From assembly GCA_007120155.1 (NCBI GenBank), contig SKOF01000503.1, positions 1-10,088 of the forward strand: a stretch of 10,088 nucleotides of DNA. Direction: 5' to 3'. This DNA comes from Thioalkalivibrio sp. GTDB lineage: Bacteria > Pseudomonadota > Gammaproteobacteria > Ectothiorhodospirales > Ectothiorhodospiraceae. The notes under the pieces are model-generated. The model had not been told where the DNA came from and searched no databases. It saw only the letters and a program-made list of their open reading frames with translations. The translations under genes and the position numbers were made by a program. Shown here in pieces: positions 6,665-10,088 of the stretch. Each line of letters opens with the position of its first letter. Position 1 is the stretch's first letter.

Positions 6665-6788
6665 TGTTCCTTATGCATCCGGCACCCCGGGGCGCGCCGC
6701 GTGCGGGCGGCCCGTTCAACCCCCATGCGTCCGCCGGTTGTCCCGGACTCCACCGGGAGTGCCGGCAGGCGGCGCGCAGGCCGGATGG

Positions 6789-7961
6789 TCAGGAAATGCT
6801 CCCATCCGAGGCGGGATCACGCAAGCCCTGCTCAATGGTCACGATCTCCTCAAAGACCGCCAGGAAGGCGTTGACACAATCAGGGTCGAACTGCCGCCCT
6901 GCCTGATCACGCAGATAATCGCAGGCGGCCTCCCGGGACCACGCAGGCTTGTAGGGCCGCACGGAGCGCAGCGCGTCATAGACATCGGACACGGCGACGA
7001 TTCGCGCCTCCAGCGGGATCTTCTCCCCTGCAAGGCCGCCCGGATAGCCGCCGCCGTCCCAGTGTTCATGATGGCCCAGGGCGATGACGGCCCCCATCTG
7101 CATGTACCGCGAGGCGGAATCCTTCAGGATCTCGTGGCCCATGAGCGTATGGCGCTCCATGATCGCCCGCTCGTCTGCGGTCAGCGGCCCGGGCTTGAGC
7201 AGGATGTGATCCGGCACGCCGATCTTGCCGATGTCGTGCATGGGCGCGGCCAGTTCGATGGTTTCGCACACGGAGTCGTCCAGGCCCAACCGGGCGGCGA
7301 CCCGCCGCGCGTAGCGCGCCATGCGCAGGACGTGATTGCCGGTGCCCTCGTCCCGGTACTCCCCCGCCTTGGCGAGGCGCAACAGGGTTTCACGCTCACG
7401 GTCCAAGATCTCCCGTGTGGCCGCGTTGACCTGGCGTTCGAGCCACCGGGCACGGTGCTGTACCAGTCGGCTCTGACGGCGCAGACGCAGCAGGTTGCGG
7501 CACCGGACACGGCACTCCACCGGATCCAGCGGTCGGGAGAGGAAATCCGTGGCCCCGGCATCCAGGGCCTCGTAGCGCACGTTGCGGTCCTCGAGTACCG
7601 TGACCACCACGATGGGCACCTCGGCGCTGCCGGGCAGGGCACGCACCGCGCGAATGAACTGCGCACCGCTCATCTGGGGCATGCGAAAATCGGTGACGAT
7701 GAGGTCCGGCATGGTCTCGCGGACTTGGGCCAGGGCAACCTCGGGGTCCGAGAACGCGGTGATCTCCATCCCGGGCCAGACGCCCTGCATGAGTTCCGTG
7801 AGAATACGCCGACCCGTGGACTGGTCGTCCACGATGAACAGCCGCATATGGCCCCGGTAGCGGGTATCGCCCGAACCCCCGTCACTGCCGCCGCTCTCGG
7901 CGGTACCGATGCGCCGTACCACCGCACCACTGTGTCCACGCCCGGAGGCGTTCCGAATCAT
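6789..7961 (-). CDS. rpfG: DSF response regulator RpfG: receiver plus HD-GYP cyclic di-GMP phosphodiesterase
   Basis: A 390-residue cytoplasmic regulator. The receiver (about 39-155) has Asp45/Asp46 in FIVDDQSTGRRIL and the phospho-acceptor Asp91 in VTDFRMP. The usual Lys position is Arg (LSRPLD, Arg143). A charged, probably helical linker (about 160-195) leads to the HD-GYP domain. That domain shows HDIGKIGVPDHILLKPGPLT (242-261), RHTLMGHEIL (270-279), HHEHWDGGGYPGG (297-309) and DVYDALRSVRPYK (326-338). HD, HH and GYP residues are all intact, so active hydrolysis of cyclic di-GMP is expected, switched on by phosphate from RpfC. The ATG at 7961 has GAGGGT at 7968-7973 upstream. It gives a Gly/Ser/Arg-rich leader of about 38 residues before the receiver. 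The ATG at 7847 would remove that leader, so the start is uncertain. Xanthomonas RpfG is about 378 residues. No rpfH lies between rpfG and rpfC. Confidence 0.94.
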   Translation of the reverse strand: MIRNASGRGHSGAVVRRIGTAESGGSDGGSGDTRYRGHMRLFIVDDQSTGRRILTELMQGVWPGMEITAFSDPEVALAQVRETMPDLIVTDFRMPQMSGAQFIRAVRALPGSAEVPIVVVTVLEDRNVRYEALDAGATDFLSRPLDPVECRVRCRNLLRLRRQSRLVQHRARWLERQVNAATREILDRERETLLRLAKAGEYRDEGTGNHVLRMARYARRVAARLGLDDSVCETIELAAPMHDIGKIGVPDHILLKPGPLTADERAIMERHTLMGHEILKDSASRYMQMGAVIALGHHEHWDGGGYPGGLAGEKIPLEARIVAVSDVYDALRSVRPYKPAWSREAACDYLRDQAGRQFDPDCVNAFLAVFEEIVTIEQGLRDPASDGSIS

Positions 7962-7980
7962 GATGGCACCCTCACAACAC

Positions 7981-8001
7981 TTCCCTACTGCTTGCAGGGA
8001 A
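7981..8001. promoter_or_regulatory. Inverted repeat upstream of rpfG
   Basis: TTCCCT (7981-7986) and AGGGAA (7996-8001) form perfect 6-base arms around 9 bases, centred about 30 bases upstream of the rpfG ATG. A second, offset mini-palindrome CTGC-TT-GCAG overlaps the centre (7988-7997). The position fits an operator or a 5' leader hairpin. No known binding site was recognised and no clear promoter could be placed. Confidence 0.25.
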
Positions 8002-8207
8002 AAACGTGATGTATCCAGCACTTATTGTGGCACGTCTGCGGCTGAACGGCGGCATTCGGCAAAAATTTCCGGCGGCGACGGCATTCGGGTCCGGTGACCG
8101 GTGCGGTTTTCCCGGCCTCCGTCGGGCGGCCTTCTCGTCACCTCTGCGCTGCACGCCTCGCCGGCCGTTCGCCCTTCCACCACGCCCACCGGATCCTGCA
8201 TCGCGGG
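8002..8207. other. Rest of the uvrD-rpfG intergenic region, no gene seen
   Basis: No open frame with credible coding character is present. Visible items are a direct repeat of GGCATTCGG (8051-8059 and 8080-8088) and a palindrome CCGGT-G-ACCGG (8091-8101). A run of A then T on the plus strand (8061-8068) gives a T5 on the minus strand downstream of uvrD, but without a convincing stem before it. The 246-base gap to rpfG probably contains the uvrD transcript end and the rpfG promoter, neither of which I can place. Confidence 0.4.
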
Positions 8208-10088
8208 TCAGGACACCTTCTCCAACTTCGCATAGCCCGCCACCAGCCATTTGGCGCCGTGCTCGGAAAAATGCACCTGGATGCGCGCATTGGCCCCCTG
8301 ACCTTCGCAGTCGGTGATGATGCCCTCCCCGAACTTGCGGTGAGCCACGCGCACGCCCACCCGCAGTCCGTCTCCGGCACCTTCGGAGGACGGTTCGGAA
8401 CGGCGATACACCGGCTGGCTGATGCGCGCCCTGGGTCGTACGTCCTCGATCAGCCCGGCAGGCAGCTCGGCGAGAAAGCGCGACGGGGCGCCATAGGTCT
8501 CCCGGCCGTGCAGCCGACGGGACTCCGCGTAGGAGAGCACCAGTTGCTGGCGGGCGCGGGTGATGCCCACGTAGGCCAGCCGGCGCTCCTCCTCCATGCG
8601 TCCCGGTTCCTCCACCGACATGCGGTGGGGGAAAAGCCCCTCCTCCATGCCGCTCATGAACACCAGCGGAAACTCGAGACCCTTTGCGGAGTGCAGCGTC
8701 ATCAGCTGCACGCAGTCCTCGAACGCGGCCGCCTCCCCCTCCCCGGCCTCCAGGGCCGCGTGGGCGAGAAATGCGGTCAGCGTATCCATATCACCGTGGG
8801 CCTCCGGGTCGTACTCAAAACCCCGGGCGGCGCTCACCAGCTCGTCCAGGTTCTCCAGGCGGCCCTGGGCCTTCTCGCCCTTCTCCGCGGCATAGAAATC
8901 CCGCAGACCCGAGTGCCGGATCACGTGTTCCGCCTGTTCGTGCAGCGGCAGATCCCGGCAGGCCGCGGTGAGCGCATCCACCAGCGCCAGGAACCCCTGC
9001 AGGGCATTGCCGGCCCGGGCCGTGAGACTGCCCTGCGCCAGAAGTTCGGCGCTGGCGGCCCCCAGCGGCAGGTCACGCGCCCGAGCCTGCTCCCGGATCA
9101 GCGCCAGGGTGCGCTCGCCCAGTCCCCGGGCGGGCTGGTTGACCACCCGCTCGAACGCAGCGTCATCCTCGCGACTGGCCACCAGGCGCAGGTAGGCCAG
9201 GGCGTCCTTGATCTCGGCCCGTTCGAAGAAGCGCAAGCCCCCGTAGACCCGGTAGGGAATGGCGGCCTGTATCAGGGATTCCTCGAACACCCGGGACTGG
9301 GCGTTGGACCGGTAGAGCACCGCCACATCGCTGTAGCGGCCCCCTGTCCGCGACCACTCCTGGATGCGCCCGACCACGAAACGCGCCTCGTCCTGTTCGT
9401 TGAACGCGGCATACAGCGCGATGGGCGAGCCTTCCGCATCCTCGGTCCAGAGGTTCTTGCCGAGCCGTCCCTGGTTGTGCTCGATGAGCGCATTGGCAGC
9501 CTTGAGGATGGTGCCGGTGGAACGATAGTTCTGTTCCAGGCGGATGACGCGCGTCCCGGGATAATCCCTGCTGAAATGCTGGATATGCTCGATGCGCGCG
9601 CCGCGCCAGCCATAGATCGACTGGTCGTCGTCGCCCACGGCAAACACGGGAATCCGGTCGCCGGACAGCAGCCTCAGCCAGCCGTACTGGATGGCGTTGG
9701 TGTCCTGAAACTCGTCCACCAGGATGTGGCGAAAGCGGTTGCGGTAGTGCTCCAGCAACGCGGGCGTATCGCGCAACAGCTCCAGGGCGCGCAGCAGCAG
9801 CTCGGCGAAATCCACCACGCCGGCGCGCCGGCAGGCGGCCTCGTAGGCGCTGTAGATGCGCACCAGCTGGCGATTCACCGGGTCGCCATGATCCTCCATG
9901 TGCGCCGGGCGCACCCCCTCGTCCTTGCGGGCATTGATGAACCATTGGGCCTGGCGCGGCGGCCAGCGGGCCTCGTCCAGTTCCAGGGTCTTCAATACCC
10001 GCTTGACCATGCGCAACTGGTCATCGGCATCCAGGATCTGAAATCCCTGGGGCAGGCCGGCATCCTGCCAGTGGGCGCGCAGCAGCCG
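8208..10088 (-). CDS. uvrD: DNA helicase II UvrD (partial, N-terminus cut by window edge)
   Basis: The visible 626 residues match E. coli UvrD from about residue 100 to the end; the full protein is about 720 residues. UvrD is a superfamily 1A 3'-5' helicase that acts in nucleotide excision repair and methyl-directed mismatch repair. Seen in order from the window edge: the 24 edge codons (10017-10088) include LPQGFQILDADDQ, followed by WPPRQAQWFINARKDEG. Motif II is DEFQDTN (fragment residues 125-131), then GDDDQSIYGWRG (152-163), QNYRST, YRSNAQSR and GGLRFFER. Later come LMTLHSAKGLEFPLVF, AYVGITRAR and a C-terminal Tudor-like domain (GVRVAHRKFGEG to GAKWLVAGYAKLEKV). Walker A and the true start lie beyond the right edge. 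An apparent TTG start at 10016 is internal. No frameshift or odd residue was seen. It is transcribed toward rpfG. Confidence 0.97.
   Translation of the reverse strand, partial: RLLRAHWQDAGLPQGFQILDADDQLRMVKRVLKTLELDEARWPPRQAQWFINARKDEGVRPAHMEDHGDPVNRQLVRIYSAYEAACRRAGVVDFAELLLRALELLRDTPALLEHYRNRFRHILVDEFQDTNAIQYGWLRLLSGDRIPVFAVGDDDQSIYGWRGARIEHIQHFSRDYPGTRVIRLEQNYRSTGTILKAANALIEHNQGRLGKNLWTEDAEGSPIALYAAFNEQDEARFVVGRIQEWSRTGGRYSDVAVLYRSNAQSRVFEESLIQAAIPYRVYGGLRFFERAEIKDALAYLRLVASREDDAAFERVVNQPARGLGERTLALIREQARARDLPLGAASAELLAQGSLTARAGNALQGFLALVDALTAACRDLPLHEQAEHVIRHSGLRDFYAAEKGEKAQGRLENLDELVSAARGFEYDPEAHGDMDTLTAFLAHAALEAGEGEAAAFEDCVQLMTLHSAKGLEFPLVFMSGMEEGLFPHRMSVEEPGRMEEERRLAYVGITRARQQLVLSYAESRRLHGRETYGAPSRFLAELPAGLIEDVRPRARISQPVYRRSEPSSEGAGDGLRVGVRVAHRKFGEGIITDCEGQGANARIQVHFSEHGAKWLVAGYAKLEKVS

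Noticed and set aside
6066..8009. A 647-codon open frame on the plus strand, opposite rpfC and rpfG
   Set aside because: It is antisense to two clearly recognised genes. Its translation is rich in His, Gln, Arg and Gly with no domain, as expected from the complementary strand of GC-rich coding DNA.
8091..8101. Palindrome CCGGT-G-ACCGG as a uvrD terminator
   Set aside because: The stem is only 5 bp with a one-base centre, which cannot fold as a hairpin, and no T-run follows on the minus strand.
1..10088. CRISPR array, tRNA/rRNA genes, transposase or phage genes
   Set aside because: No regularly spaced direct repeats, cloverleaf-like sequences, rRNA cores or mobile-element proteins were seen in any frame. 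The only repeat element is the hairpin at 805-900.

Overview
The window is GC-rich, gene-dense bacterial chromosome. Protein similarities recalled from memory point to a gammaproteobacterium. UvrD and the start of DNA polymerase I are closest in style to gammaproteobacterial versions, and polA beside a DUF2782 gene and a ThrB-like gene recalls the Pseudomonas arrangement. A Chromatiales or Ectothiorhodospiraceae-type host is possible, but this is inference and the sequence alone does not settle it.

Layout. The left edge (1-694, minus) holds the N-terminal 231 residues of PolA. A 281-bp divergent intergenic region (695-975) carries a large imperfect inverted repeat that looks like a dispersed repeat element. 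Three tightly packed plus-strand genes follow: a LOG/TIGR00730 phosphoribohydrolase (976-1701), a small exported DUF2782 protein (1704-2027) and a homoserine-kinase-like protein (2024-2956). The third has the ThrB fold signature, but every catalytic position I can align is substituted, so it reads as a pseudokinase.

The central block is a complete DSF (diffusible signal factor) quorum-sensing module. rpfF (3144-4019, plus) encodes the signal synthase. It converges on rpfC (4077-6653, minus), a membrane hybrid sensor kinase, and rpfG (6789-7961, minus), a receiver/HD-GYP response regulator. The expected circuit is that RpfF makes a cis-2-unsaturated fatty acid and RpfC senses it and passes phosphate His-Asp-His-Asp to the RpfG receiver. 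RpfG then hydrolyses cyclic di-GMP. The convergent orientation matches the Xanthomonas locus, but rpfB and rpfH are not here. RpfC carries an additional degenerate receiver domain.

The right edge (8208-10088, minus) is UvrD helicase, complete at its C-terminus and cut by the window at its N-terminus. The signalling module therefore sits between housekeeping DNA repair genes. No tRNA, rRNA, CRISPR array, transposase or integrase was seen.
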